From Alphaproteobacteria bacterium (GTDB lineage Bacteria > Pseudomonadota > Alphaproteobacteria > Reyranellales > Reyranellaceae): 64,000 bases of DNA. How positions within the stretch are numbered: the first letter of the stretch is position 1; each line of letters begins with the position of its first letter. The stretch is taken from the NCBI GenBank assembly GCA_016869975.1, contig VGCZ01000016.1:1-64000 (forward strand), given 5' to 3'. The translations under genes were made by a program, and so were the position numbers. The notes under the pieces are model-generated. The model was not told where the DNA came from. It saw only the letters and a list, made by a program, of their open reading frames with translations, and searched no databases. Of this stretch, positions 1 to 10,188 are shown piece by piece.

Positions 1-113
1 GGTTCGTCCGGCTCAGTCTCGTTTGGAAGGAGCGGTCGATCCGCAGACAACTTCGAGGATCATTGGGGGAAGAAACATCAAACAAGGAATTTAGTAGCAA
101 AATCAATTATATA

Positions 114-203
114 TGGCGGACAGGGCGGGATTCGAACCCGCGGTGGCTGTTACACCACGCACGCTTTCCAAGCGTGTGCCTTAAACCACTCGGCCACCTG
201 TCC
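114..203 (-). tRNA. tRNA-Ser (GGA anticodon)
   Basis: On the minus strand the acceptor stem GGACAGG/CCTGTCC closes, followed by discriminator G and an encoded CCA at 114-116. The long variable arm is typical of a class II serine tRNA. The anticodon GGA lies at 167-169 in the loop CTTGGAAAG. The T loop reads GGTTCGAATC. No clear terminator hairpin was seen on its 3' side. Confidence 0.97.
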
Positions 204-258
204 GCAGGCGGGCGCAACCTACACATCGCGCCCCGGCCTGCCAAGCCGCCGGACGGGT

Positions 259-723
259 CTACTGGAACAGCAGCCGGGCGATGTATCCATCCAGCGGCGG
301 GCCGCTGTAGCCGCGGATCACGACGGTCTGCACGACGCGATCCGCGCCGTCGAGCCGCTGTTCGATCTGCAGGCTGGCGCGCGAATTGCCGGCGAAGCCG
401 ACGCCGCTGCCGCTCATCGTCGCGCAGCAGCCGCGCTTGACGGTTGCCGGCCGCAGGTTGATCGCGGTCGCGCGTGCCAGCTGCTTGTGCAGCGTGTCGA
501 ACAGGTCAGGCACATCCTGGGAGTCGCCCGCGCGCGCCACGTTGGTCACTACAAGCTCGCCTTCGCCGCTCCGCCACGTCACGGTCGTGTTGTGGATGCG
601 GCCCGTGGGCGTGAGCACGCTGAGTGGCACCGAGCCCGACCTGTTGGCCTGGGCCAATGCCTCCGTCGCGCCGAACGCGATGGTGGCCGCAAAGAGCAGG
701 GCCAATCGCCTGGTTCTACGCAT
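259..723 (-). CDS. exported protein of unknown function
   Basis: This 154-residue protein begins with a signal peptide: positive residues (MRRTRR), a hydrophobic core and an AlaXAla-type cleavage region near residue 25 (EALAQA). The mature part is beta-rich in appearance with no motif I recognise. It contains a Cys pair (RGCC) near its middle. The start is supported by GAGG about nine bases upstream of the ATG. It is transcribed away from the next gene and probably acts in the periplasm. I cannot assign a function. Confidence 0.7.
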   Translation of the reverse strand: MRRTRRLALLFAATIAFGATEALAQANRSGSVPLSVLTPTGRIHNTTVTWRSGEGELVVTNVARAGDSQDVPDLFDTLHKQLARATAINLRPATVKRGCCATMSGSGVGFAGNSRASLQIEQRLDGADRVVQTVVIRGYSGPPLDGYIARLLFQ

Positions 724-963
724 GGGCGACGCCTCGAACAGGGGTCGTCGGCATGCGCCGTGGCGACGCGACGAAACTGTCGCGGGGGACTGACGGCGGA
801 ACGCCGTGTGGGGTCAGCAATGGATCGGTCATGGCTCGCGGACAGAGGGGGTTGCCAGCGATTGTCTTTTGGGCGGATCGAGCCGCTTGTTGATTCTTCA
901 TAGAACGTTCGCAGATACAGTCAAGCCCTCATGGATAAGGTGAATGTTCTCCTCACGGCGAAC

Positions 964-992
964 TTTAACAGTCTCGCTGAATCCTTTATGCT
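964..992 (+). promoter_or_regulatory. possible sigma70-type promoter for the small exported protein
   Basis: TTTAAC (964-969) and TATGCT (987-992) are 17 bases apart, upstream of the gene starting at 1056. The match to consensus is moderate. The rest of the 724-1055 gap shows no gene I can support. Confidence 0.35.
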
Positions 993-1055
993 GCCGAACT
1001 GTCGCCACAGCTACCTACAAGCTTCCAACATCGTTTCGTTGGAAGGAGTAAGTTA

Positions 1056-1316
1056 ATGATTAAGCGCTCATTTTCAGCATCCGTTTTGTTTACTGGCATT
1101 GTTCTTTCCGGCGTATTCGCAGCACCAGCATTCGGCCAGAGTTACGGGGTGATGCCCCGCGGCGCCTGTGCGAAGTCGACTGCCAGGTCCTCGATGGCGC
1201 AGCCGCAGGTCGCGTACCAGCACGTCGCCCACGACGCCGCCTATTCGGCGCCGGCTGCGGCACCCGTCCGCGAGACCCAGCGGCCGCGCCGCCGCGGCTT
1301 CGGCTCGCCGTTCTGA
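1056..1316 (+). CDS. small exported protein of unknown function
   Basis: This 86-residue protein has a clear signal peptide (MIKRSFSASVLFTGIVLSGV, then APAFGQ as the cleavage region near residue 28). A short mature part rich in Ala, Pro and Arg follows, ending in a basic tail (RPRRRGFGSPF). A strong Shine-Dalgarno GGAAGGAG lies ten bases upstream of the ATG. It is convergent with, and one base away from, the flavin oxidoreductase gene. No family was recognised. The exported prediction and the ribosome site make it a credible gene. Confidence 0.7.
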   Translation: MIKRSFSASVLFTGIVLSGVFAAPAFGQSYGVMPRGACAKSTARSSMAQPQVAYQHVAHDAAYSAPAAAPVRETQRPRRRGFGSPF

Positions 1317-1317
1317 T

Positions 1318-2496
1318 CTAGCCGACCGCTCCACCCATCACGCCTTCGCTCGGCGCCGTCTCGGCGGTGCCCAGCGAATGGGCGTGCAGCGGCGTCGCCA
1401 TCGCCTGGACTTGCGGCAGCACCGCCTTGGCGAACAGCTCCAGGCTGGCGCGCGCTTCGGCCGCCGGCTTCGAGCCGTGCTGCGGGTGCAGGATCAGGTA
1501 CTCCAGGCTGATGCGCTCCTGCACACGCGCGATCTTCTCCAGGATCTCGTCGGGCGTGCCGATGAGGTGGGAATCCTCGCTGAGGATGCTCTCGTTCTCC
1601 TGCAACTCGCGGCCCTGTCGGAACGCCTTGGCGTAATCCTCGTAGTCCGGCACGTTCTCGAACGCCTCGGCGTTCCACACCGCGTAGTGATTGCGCGCCG
1701 CCCAGCCCTGCTCCGCGGCGTAGGTGCGCGCGCGGGCGATCTCGGCTTTGTCGGTCGAGCAGTGCAGGTACATCATCACCGTCGGCTGGTTGGGCGGCAG
1801 GCCGTTCTTGCGGCGAATCGCATTGAAGCGTGCGACGCCCTTGGCCATCACCTCCAGCGAGGTCGCGGTGACGAACATCTGGCCCAGCCCGAGCTCGGCC
1901 GCGACCTGCATCGAGGACGGCGTGTTGAAGGCGCCCCTGACATCGGAGAACAGCGAGCCGCGATGGCGCGCCGAGGGCCGCACCGTGGTCGGCGGCACAG
2001 TGTAGTGCTTGCCCTTGAACTCGAAGCGGTCGGTATCCGAGCGCTTGAGGATCTGGATCATCTCCGAGAACCGCTCGCGCGACTCTTCGCGCGCCACGTT
2101 GAAGCCGGCGTATTCGTGGCTGGAGATGCCGCGGCCGATGCCGATATGCAGGCGCCGTCCGCCGAGCAGCAAATCGAGCATGGCGATCTCGTGCGCCAGC
2201 TTCACCGGCTGCCACCAGGGCGCGACGATGACGGCGGTGCCCATGTCGACACGCTGCGTGCGGCCGGCCCAGTAGGCGAGCCACTGCAGCGGATTGCCCT
2301 GCATCGAATAGGGCGAGCCATAGTGCTCGGCGCACCAGATGGCGTCGAAGCCCAGCGGCTCGACCATGGCGCCGAGCTTCATCGTCTCCTCGTGGATCGC
2401 GATGTCGCTGGTCGCTGCGGGTTGGCTGTACTCGCCCGCGAGCATGCGATCCCAGTCACGGTGATTGTAGCTCGTGACCATCACGCCGACTTGCAT
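1318..2496 (-). CDS. LLM-class flavin-dependent oxidoreductase (luciferase-like)
   Basis: The 392-residue protein has the bacterial luciferase-like TIM-barrel pattern: a start-proximal beta strand, GFDAIWCAEHYGSPYS near residue 50, a region (MGTAVIVAPWWQPVKLAHE) typical of the flavin-binding face, and DLLLGGRRLHIGIGRG near 110. Family members are FMN-dependent monooxygenases or F420 enzymes acting on varied substrates. An AGGGAGAGGA ribosome site precedes the ATG. It is divergent from the hotdog hydratase gene next door, so it may oxidise a substrate feeding the same CoA pathway. The substrate is unknown. Confidence 0.9.
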   Translation of the reverse strand: MQVGVMVTSYNHRDWDRMLAGEYSQPAATSDIAIHEETMKLGAMVEPLGFDAIWCAEHYGSPYSMQGNPLQWLAYWAGRTQRVDMGTAVIVAPWWQPVKLAHEIAMLDLLLGGRRLHIGIGRGISSHEYAGFNVAREESRERFSEMIQILKRSDTDRFEFKGKHYTVPPTTVRPSARHRGSLFSDVRGAFNTPSSMQVAAELGLGQMFVTATSLEVMAKGVARFNAIRRKNGLPPNQPTVMMYLHCSTDKAEIARARTYAAEQGWAARNHYAVWNAEAFENVPDYEDYAKAFRQGRELQENESILSEDSHLIGTPDEILEKIARVQERISLEYLILHPQHGSKPAAEARASLELFAKAVLPQVQAMATPLHAHSLGTAETAPSEGVMGGAVG

Positions 2497-2627
2497 GAGT
2501 CCTCTCCCTCGGTGCCGACGCGAGATTCGGGCGAACGTGCAAGGCAGGCAACACCGTCGTCGGTGATGTTTCGCGTGCCGGGACGCCAGACAGTTTGCTA
2601 CGGTCGGCCGAGCAACGAGGGATGGGA

Positions 2628-3494
2628 ATGTCCGACGCGATTGAAGACGCCATGAAGACGCTGCGGCCGTGGATCGGCAGCGTGCGAGTGATCGAGGACG
2701 ATATCGCGCTGCCGATGGTGCGGCGCGTGGCGGCGACGTTCGATGTCGACCCGGACTCCATCAAGCAGGGCAGCGAGCTGCCGCCGCATTGGTTCACGAT
2801 GTTCTTCGCCGACATCGCGCGGCAGAACCAGTTGCGCGAGGACGGCCACGCGCAGGGCGGCGTGGTGCTGCCGCCGATCCCGATGCCGCGCCGCATGGGC
2901 GCGGGAAGGCGGCTGAAGCTGATGGCGCGGCTACGCGCGGGCGAGAAGGCGGCGCGCAAGTCGGAGGTGGTCGACATCGTCCCGAAGACAGGCCGCTCGG
3001 GCAGCATCTACGTGCTCACCCTGCGCAACACCTACGAGCAGGGCGGCCGCGTGCTGGGCGTCGACGAGTTCGACGCGATCTACCGCGAGGCGACGCCGCC
3101 GGGCCAGAAGACCACCGCGACCGTGCCGGTGAAGGCGCCGAACGACCAGGCCTGGGCCGACACGGTACTGCTGTCGGAGACGCTGAACTTCCGCTATTCG
3201 GCGATCACCTGGAACGCGCACCGCATCCACTACGATTCGATCTACTCGCGCGAGATCGAGGGCTATCCGCACACGGTGCAGAACGGTGGCCTGACCATGC
3301 ACCTGATGATCGACGCGGCGCTCAAGCGCGCGCCCGGCGAGTTGCGGGCGCTCTCCGCGCGATTGATGTCGCCGCTCTTCGTCGGCGACAGCGTGAGCAT
3401 CCGCGGCTACGCCGCCAAGGACGGCAAGATGCGCGTCTTCCTCGCCGACAAGAACGGCACCTTGTGCGGCGAGATGGATCTGGAGTTCGGCTGA
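2628..3494 (+). CDS. MaoC/hotdog-type acyl-CoA hydratase (mesaconyl-CoA hydratase-like)
   Basis: The 288-residue product has a double-hotdog layout: an N-terminal FAS1-like dehydratase half (PMVRRVAATFDVDP, PPHWFTMFFAD) and a C-terminal half with FRYSAITWNAHRIHYDS near residue 200, which matches the MaoC hydratase active-site pattern with Asn and His. Members hydrate enoyl-CoA or C5-dicarboxylyl-CoA esters. The ATG at 2628 is chosen because GAGG ends seven bases upstream; an ATG at 2622 is the alternative. It is followed by a CoA-transferase and a CitE-type lyase, which suggests a pathway resembling mesaconyl/citramalyl-CoA metabolism. The exact substrate is an inference. Confidence 0.85.
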   Translation: MSDAIEDAMKTLRPWIGSVRVIEDDIALPMVRRVAATFDVDPDSIKQGSELPPHWFTMFFADIARQNQLREDGHAQGGVVLPPIPMPRRMGAGRRLKLMARLRAGEKAARKSEVVDIVPKTGRSGSIYVLTLRNTYEQGGRVLGVDEFDAIYREATPPGQKTTATVPVKAPNDQAWADTVLLSETLNFRYSAITWNAHRIHYDSIYSREIEGYPHTVQNGGLTMHLMIDAALKRAPGELRALSARLMSPLFVGDSVSIRGYAAKDGKMRVFLADKNGTLCGEMDLEFG

Positions 3495-3517
3495 TGGGCT
3501 CCTCTGTCGTCTTCACT

Positions 3518-3631
3518 CCCTCTCCCCGCGAGCGGGGTGAGGGGGAGCTTCAGGTTGCGCAGAGCGTCGAGGCGCTACTTGCGGCAGCCCCTCACCCCAA
3601 CCCTCTCCCCTCAAGCGGGGAGAGGGAGGAA
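3518..3631. repeat. two copies of the CTCTCCCC...GGGGAGAG intergenic palindrome (family A)
   Basis: Two palindromic units, CTCTCCCCGCGAGCGGGG near 3520 and CTCTCCCCTCAAGCGGGGAG near 3605, sit in opposite contexts in the gap. Related units occur in at least ten other gaps of this window. The last arm (AGGGAGGA, 3623-3630) also forms the Shine-Dalgarno site of the next gene. Confidence 0.85.
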
Positions 3632-3636
3632 CGCAC

Positions 3637-4839
3637 ATGACCGGCGGGCCGCTCGACGGCGTGCGGGTGATCGATCTCACCACCGTCGTCGTCGGGCCGA
3701 TCTGCACGCGCACCCTCGCCGACCAGGGCGCCGACGTGATCAAGGTCGAGGCGCCGGGCGGCGATCTCCTGCGCACCATGGCGCAGGGCAGCCGCAATCC
3801 GGGCATGTCCGGCAAGTTCATGAACTTCAACCGCAACAAGCGTTCGATCTGCCTCGACCTCAAGCATCCCGACGGCATCGCCGCGATGCGTCGGCTGATC
3901 GCGGGCGCCGATGTCTTCGTCAGCAACGTGCGGCCGGAGGGCCTGACGCGCGCCGGGCTCGATCACGCGAGCCTGTCGAAGGACAATCCGCGCCTGATCC
4001 ATTGCTCGATCCTCGCCTTCGGTCGCGGCGGCCGCTACTTCAACCGGCCGGCCTACGATCCCATCGTGCAGTCGCTGTCGGGCGTCGCCGGCACCTTCGA
4101 GCGCGCCATCGGCGAGCCGCGCTTCGTGCCCATGGTGATGACCGACCACACCACCGGCCTGATCGCCGCGCAGTGCATCGGCTTCGCGCTCTATCGCCGG
4201 GAGAAGACCGGCGTGGGCGAGGCGATCGACGTGCCGATGTTCGAGAACATGGCCTCGTTCGTGATGAGCGAGCATCTCGGTGCGGCGACCTTCGATCCGC
4301 CGGTCGGCCCCACCGGCGACGGAAGGCTGCTTAGCCCCGACTACCGGCCGCTGCCGACCAGGGACGGCTACATCACCGTCGGTCCCAACACCAACCCGCA
4401 GGCCTTCGCCTTCTTCGACGCCATCGGCCGGCCCGAGCTCAAGACCGACCCGCGCTTCGACAGCGCGGCGTCGCGCACCGCCAACGCCGCGGCGTACTTC
4501 AAGGTGCGCATGGAAGGCCTGGCGCAGAAGACCACGGCTGAATGGCTGGAGATCTTCGAGAAGCTCGACGTGCCCGCGGCGCGCTACAATTCGATCGACG
4601 ATCTTCTTTCGGATCCGCATCTCGACGACGTCGGCTTTTTCCGGCGCGAGGAGCATCCCTCGCAGGGCAGGATTCGCCGCACCAAGGTGGCCAACACCTT
4701 CTCGGGCGGCGCGCGCAGCGACGAACGCCACGCGCCCACGATGGGCGAGCACACCGCCGCCGTGCTGGCCGAGATCGGCTACGCGCGCGACGAGATCGAC
4801 AAGATGATCGCATCGGGCGCGGCACACGCCGCCTCATGA
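3637..4839 (+). CDS. CaiB/BaiF family III CoA-transferase
   Basis: The 400-residue protein starts GPLDGVRVIDLTTVVVGPIC and contains the GADVIKVEAPGGD segment and NRNKRSICLDLKHPDG, hallmarks of class III CoA-transferases. The catalytic Asp region is near residue 170 (MVMTDHTTGLIAAQ). Family enzymes move CoA between carboxylic acids through an aspartyl-CoA anhydride. The ribosome site (AGGGAGGA, seven bases from the ATG) is provided by the 3' arm of a repeat palindrome. It sits between a hotdog hydratase and a CitE-like lyase on the same strand, so it likely activates or exchanges CoA on a C4-C5 diacid. Confidence 0.93.
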   Translation: MTGGPLDGVRVIDLTTVVVGPICTRTLADQGADVIKVEAPGGDLLRTMAQGSRNPGMSGKFMNFNRNKRSICLDLKHPDGIAAMRRLIAGADVFVSNVRPEGLTRAGLDHASLSKDNPRLIHCSILAFGRGGRYFNRPAYDPIVQSLSGVAGTFERAIGEPRFVPMVMTDHTTGLIAAQCIGFALYRREKTGVGEAIDVPMFENMASFVMSEHLGAATFDPPVGPTGDGRLLSPDYRPLPTRDGYITVGPNTNPQAFAFFDAIGRPELKTDPRFDSAASRTANAAAYFKVRMEGLAQKTTAEWLEIFEKLDVPAARYNSIDDLLSDPHLDDVGFFRREEHPSQGRIRRTKVANTFSGGARSDERHAPTMGEHTAAVLAEIGYARDEIDKMIASGAAHAAS

Positions 4840-4840
4840 A

Positions 4841-4870
4841 GATGCCGGCGGGACGCCGGCGGTCCCACAG
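4841..4870. repeat. GCCGGCGGGACGCCGGCGGTCCC intergenic repeat (family C)
   Basis: A GC-rich interrupted palindrome lies between the CoA-transferase and lyase genes. The same element recurs in two inverted copies at 31090-31152, where it carries GCCGGCGGGATGCCGGC. Confidence 0.75.
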
Positions 4871-4896
4871 GACATTACTCTATAGGAGTTCCCCGC

Positions 4897-5769
4897 ATGA
4901 CGCCCCGTGCCGATCTGCCGACCTGGCGCTCGTTGATGTTCGTGCCGGCGACCAAGCCGAACTTCATCGCCAAGGCGCATACGCGCGGCGCCGACGCGAT
5001 CATTCTCGACCTCGAGGACTCGGTGGCGCCCAACGAGAAGGAGGTCGCGCGGCGCGCGCTGCCCGAGGCGGCGAAGACCGTCTCGCAGGCCGGCGCCGAC
5101 GTGGTGGTGCGCGTCAACCGGCCGATGGAGATGTCGGTGCCCGACATCGCCGCGGCAATCATGCCCGGCGTGCGCGCGCTGATGCTGCCCAAGGTCATGG
5201 GCCCGGAGCATGTCAAGCTGCTGTCGGAAATCGTCGCCGTGCGCGAGGCGGCGCTTGGGCTGAAGGCGGGCCATACGCGCTTCATCGCCATAGTCGAGAC
5301 GCCGGAGTCGTTGCCGTCGCTGGGCGCGATAGCCTCGGCCGATCCGCGCGTCGTGGCCCTGGGCGTCGGCGCGGAGGATCTGTCGACCGAGCTGGGCGGC
5401 GCGCCGACCGGCGACGCGCTTTATGTCTACGCCATGATGGTGGTCGCCGCCGCGCGCGGCGCCGGCATCCTGCCGCTGGGCTCGGTCGGGCGTTTCGCGG
5501 ATTTCTCGGATCTCGAGGGCTATCGCGAGAGTCTGAAGCGCTCGCGCGGGCTGGGCTTCGCCTGCACCGCCTGCATCCATCCGCTGCACGTGCCGATCAT
5601 CAATGAGGAGTATGGCGTGAACGCCGCCGACGCCGATCGCGCGCGCCGGCTGCTCGCGGCATTTGACGAGGCGGTCAAGGCGGGGCAGGGCGCGGTGGCC
5701 TTCGAGGGCGCGATGATCGACCTGCCGGTCGCCGAGCGCGCGCGGCGCCTGCTGGCGCGGGTGCGGTGA
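4897..5769 (+). CDS. HpcH/HpaI (CitE-like) CoA-ester lyase
   Basis: The 290-residue TIM-barrel protein begins RSLMFVPATKPNFIAKAHTR and has DAIILDLEDSVAPNEK near residue 35, VVVRVNRP near 75, and ARFIAIVETP-type strand FIAIVETPES near 130. These supply the Arg, Glu and Asp that bind CoA ester and Mg2+ in citramalyl/malyl-CoA lyases. The length fits the family. AGGAG lies nine bases upstream of the ATG. As the last gene of the hydratase-transferase-lyase trio, it is a candidate citramalyl-CoA or malyl-CoA lyase; CitE proteins of other specificity cannot be excluded. Confidence 0.9.
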   Translation: MTPRADLPTWRSLMFVPATKPNFIAKAHTRGADAIILDLEDSVAPNEKEVARRALPEAAKTVSQAGADVVVRVNRPMEMSVPDIAAAIMPGVRALMLPKVMGPEHVKLLSEIVAVREAALGLKAGHTRFIAIVETPESLPSLGAIASADPRVVALGVGAEDLSTELGGAPTGDALYVYAMMVVAAARGAGILPLGSVGRFADFSDLEGYRESLKRSRGLGFACTACIHPLHVPIINEEYGVNAADADRARRLLAAFDEAVKAGQGAVAFEGAMIDLPVAERARRLLARVR

Positions 5770-5781
5770 GTCGCAACCCCC

Positions 5782-5859
5782 GTCATTCCGAGCGCAGCGA
5801 GGAATCTCCCACCAAGGAGTCTCCATTCGAGGAGATCCCTCGCTACGCTCGGGATGACG
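5782..5859. repeat. GTCATTCCGAGCG...CGCTCGGGATGAC inverted repeat (family B)
   Basis: Two inverted arms (GTCATTCCGAGCGCAGCGAG and CTCGCTACGCTCGGGATGAC) flank a short spacer. Related copies lie at 6261-6287, 44922-44950 and 46751-46820, always in gaps between genes. Confidence 0.8.
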
Positions 5860-5916
5860 GTGGTGATTCAACTCGCCCGGACATTGGTTTAGACTCCGCA
5901 CCGAGCGGAGGGCGCC

Positions 5917-6252
5917 ATGTGGTTCTGGCGGCTGCTTGGGCTCGCCTTCGTCGTCGTGGCGCTGGGCGGGCTGGGCGCTGATCTCTTCAACCGAGCGCAA
6001 AGCGGCGAGTTCAGGCTCTCGTCGCTCTCCGAGTCGTGGTTCGCGGTGAGCCCCGGCAGCTTCGCATGGGCCCAACATTTCCTGCGCGACCATCTGCCCG
6101 ACGAAGCGGTCGCCTGGGTGGTCGAGCCGGTCTTCATGGCGCCGAGCACGCTCTTGTTCACGATGGCGGCGCTATTCTGCCTGTGGATCGGCTTCCGCCG
6201 GCGCAAGCCTAAGGAAGGCCTGGCGCGCATCTTCTATCGCCGCAAGCGATAA
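5917..6252 (+). CDS. small inner-membrane protein of unknown function
   Basis: This 111-residue protein has two hydrophobic segments: residues about 2-22 (FWRLLGLAFVVVALGGLGAD) and about 78-98 (STLLFTMAALFCLWIGF). They are separated by a polar loop and followed by a strongly basic C-terminus (RRRKPKEGLARIFYRRKR), which suggests both ends in the cytoplasm. AGCGGAGG precedes the ATG by about seven bases. It lies between repeat elements and is convergent with lepA. No function can be assigned. Confidence 0.7.
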   Translation: MWFWRLLGLAFVVVALGGLGADLFNRAQSGEFRLSSLSESWFAVSPGSFAWAQHFLRDHLPDEAVAWVVEPVFMAPSTLLFTMAALFCLWIGFRRRKPKEGLARIFYRRKR

Positions 6253-6260
6253 GCCCACTT

Positions 6261-6287
6261 GTCGTCCTTCGCTTCGCTCAGGATGAC
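6261..6287. repeat. short family B palindrome
   Basis: GTCGTCCTTCGCTTCGCTCA followed by GGATGAC forms a short version of the family B element in the convergent gap between the small membrane protein and lepA. It could act as a transcription end hairpin, but has no T-run. Confidence 0.5.
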
Positions 6288-6295
6288 AGAGGGGT

Positions 6296-8095
6296 TCAGC
6301 TCCCCGTCTTCAGCGCCGCAAGGAACGCCGACTGTGGAATCTCCACGTCGCCGATCTGGCGCATGCGCTTCTTGCCCTTCTTCTGCTTGTCCAGGAGCTT
6401 GCGCTTACGCGATATATCGCCGCCGTAGCACTTGGCCAGCACGTCCTTGCGCAGCGCGCTGATCGTCTCGCGCGCCACGATGCGCCCGCCGATCGCCGCC
6501 TGGATGGCGATCTTGAACAGCTGCTTGGGGATCAGGTCCTTGAGCTTCTCGCACAGCACGCGGCCGCGGCTCTCGGCGTGGCTCTTGTGCACGATGATGG
6601 AGAGCGCGTCGACCGGCTCGCCATTGACGAGGATGCTGAGCTTCACCAGATCGCCCTCCTCGTAAGCGGCGATCTCGTAGTCGAAGCTGGCGTAGCCGCG
6701 CGTCACCGACTTCAGGCGATCGTAGAAATCGAACACCACCTCGTTGAGCGGCAGGCGGTAGACCACCATGGCGCGCGTGCCGGCATAGGTCAGGTCCTGC
6801 TGCACGCCGCGGCGCTCCTGGCAGAGCTGCAGCACCGAGCCGAGATGCTCGTCGGGCACGATGATCGTGGCCTTGATCCACGGCTCCTCGATGCGCTCGA
6901 TCTTCATCACGTCGGGATAGTCGGTCGGATTGTGCAGCTCCATGCTCGAGCCGTCGCGCAAGGCGATGCGATAGACCACCGAGGGCGCCGTGGTGATCAG
7001 GTCGAGATCGAACTCGCGCTCCAGCCGCTCCTGGATGATCTCCAGATGCAACAGGCCAAGGAAGCCGCATCGGAAGCCGAAGCCCAGCGCCGCGCTGGTC
7101 TCGGGCTCATAGTGGAAGCTGGCGTCGTTCAATCGCAGCTTCGCGAGAGAATCGCGCAGCTTCTCGTAATCGTCGGCGTCGACCGGGAAGAGGCCGCAGA
7201 ACACCACCGGCACCGAGGGCTTGAAGCCGGGCAGCGCTTCGGCGGCCGGCTTCTTCTCGTCGGTGATGGTGTCGCCGATCTTGCAGTCGGAGATGGTCTT
7301 GATGCCGGCAATGATAAAGCCGACCTCGCCCGGCCCGAGCTCGGCGGCGTCGACCGGCTTGGGCGTGAAGTGGCCGACCTTGTCGATGTCGTAGGCCGCG
7401 CCGGTCGACATCATGCGGATCTTCATGCCCTTGCGCAGCACGCCGTCCTTGACGCGCACCAGGGTGACGACGCCGAGATAGGAATCGTACCAGCTGTCGA
7501 CCAGCATGGCCTTGAGCGTCGTGTTGCGCTCGCCCTTGGGCGCGGGCAGGCGCGCGACCATCGCTTCCAGCACGTCGTCGATGCCGATACCGGTCTTGGC
7601 CGAGATCAGCACCGCCTCTGACGCGTCGAGGCCAATCACATCCTCGATCTCCTGGCGCACGCGGTCAGGCTCGGCCGCCGGCAGGTCGATCTTGTTGAGC
7701 ACCGGGATGATCTCGTGCCCGGCGTCGATCGCCTGATACGCGTTGGCCAAGGTCTGCGCCTCGACACCCTGCGAGGCGTCGACCACCAGCAGCGAGCCCT
7801 CGCAGGCGGCGAGCGAACGGCTGACCTCGTAGGCGAAGTCGACGTGGCCGGGCGTGTCCATCAGGTTGAGCACGTAGTCCTTGCCGTCCTTGGCCCGGTA
7901 GTTCAGGCGCACCGTCTGCGCCTTGATGGTGATGCCGCGCTCGCGCTCGATATCCATCGAATCGAGCAGCTGGTCGTGGAACTCACGGTCGGCGATGGCG
8001 CCGCAACGCTGGATCAGGCGATCGGCCAGGGTCGATTTGCCGTGGTCGATATGCGCGATGATCGAGAAATTGCGGATCTGCGAAAGCTCGGTCAT
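6296..8095 (-). CDS. lepA: translation elongation factor 4 (back-translocase GTPase)
   Basis: The 599-residue protein has the LepA order: G1 motif AHIDHGKST near residue 15, DTPGHVDF near 80, NKID near 135, an EF-Tu-like domain 2, EF-G-like domains and the LepA-specific basic C-terminus ([16 protein letters not shown]). It binds the ribosome and GTP and promotes back-translocation or helps ribosome biogenesis. The length equals the family norm. It is a stand-alone minus-strand gene whose 3' end faces repeats. Confidence 0.98.
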   Translation of the reverse strand: MTELSQIRNFSIIAHIDHGKSTLADRLIQRCGAIADREFHDQLLDSMDIERERGITIKAQTVRLNYRAKDGKDYVLNLMDTPGHVDFAYEVSRSLAACEGSLLVVDASQGVEAQTLANAYQAIDAGHEIIPVLNKIDLPAAEPDRVRQEIEDVIGLDASEAVLISAKTGIGIDDVLEAMVARLPAPKGERNTTLKAMLVDSWYDSYLGVVTLVRVKDGVLRKGMKIRMMSTGAAYDIDKVGHFTPKPVDAAELGPGEVGFIIAGIKTISDCKIGDTITDEKKPAAEALPGFKPSVPVVFCGLFPVDADDYEKLRDSLAKLRLNDASFHYEPETSAALGFGFRCGFLGLLHLEIIQERLEREFDLDLITTAPSVVYRIALRDGSSMELHNPTDYPDVMKIERIEEPWIKATIIVPDEHLGSVLQLCQERRGVQQDLTYAGTRAMVVYRLPLNEVVFDFYDRLKSVTRGYASFDYEIAAYEEGDLVKLSILVNGEPVDALSIIVHKSHAESRGRVLCEKLKDLIPKQLFKIAIQAAIGGRIVARETISALRKDVLAKCYGGDISRKRKLLDKQKKGKKRMRQIGDVEIPQSAFLAALKTGS

Positions 8096-8261
8096 CGCGG
8101 GCTGGGGTTCCGTGGCCGTTGGTCGGGATCAAGGGGGCGGGCGGGGTGTAGCGGGATCGGGCCGCCACCGCAACCATATGCCCGGCCTGCAAGTGGGTCG
8201 GGGAGGCGGAAAACACAAGGTCTGGTAGGTCGCGGCCGGCCTGGTCGGCGATGGGCGCCGC

Positions 8262-10184
<1,923 letters not shown>

Positions 10185-10188
<4 letters not shown>

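Noticed and set aside
1168-2655. Long plus-strand open frame antisense to the flavin oxidoreductase
   Set aside because: Arg/Ala/His-rich translation typical of high-GC antisense frames; no ribosome site; the opposite strand encodes a clear family protein.
3518-3631. CRISPR array
   Set aside because: The units are palindromes in variable distance without regular spacers; no cas genes are present.
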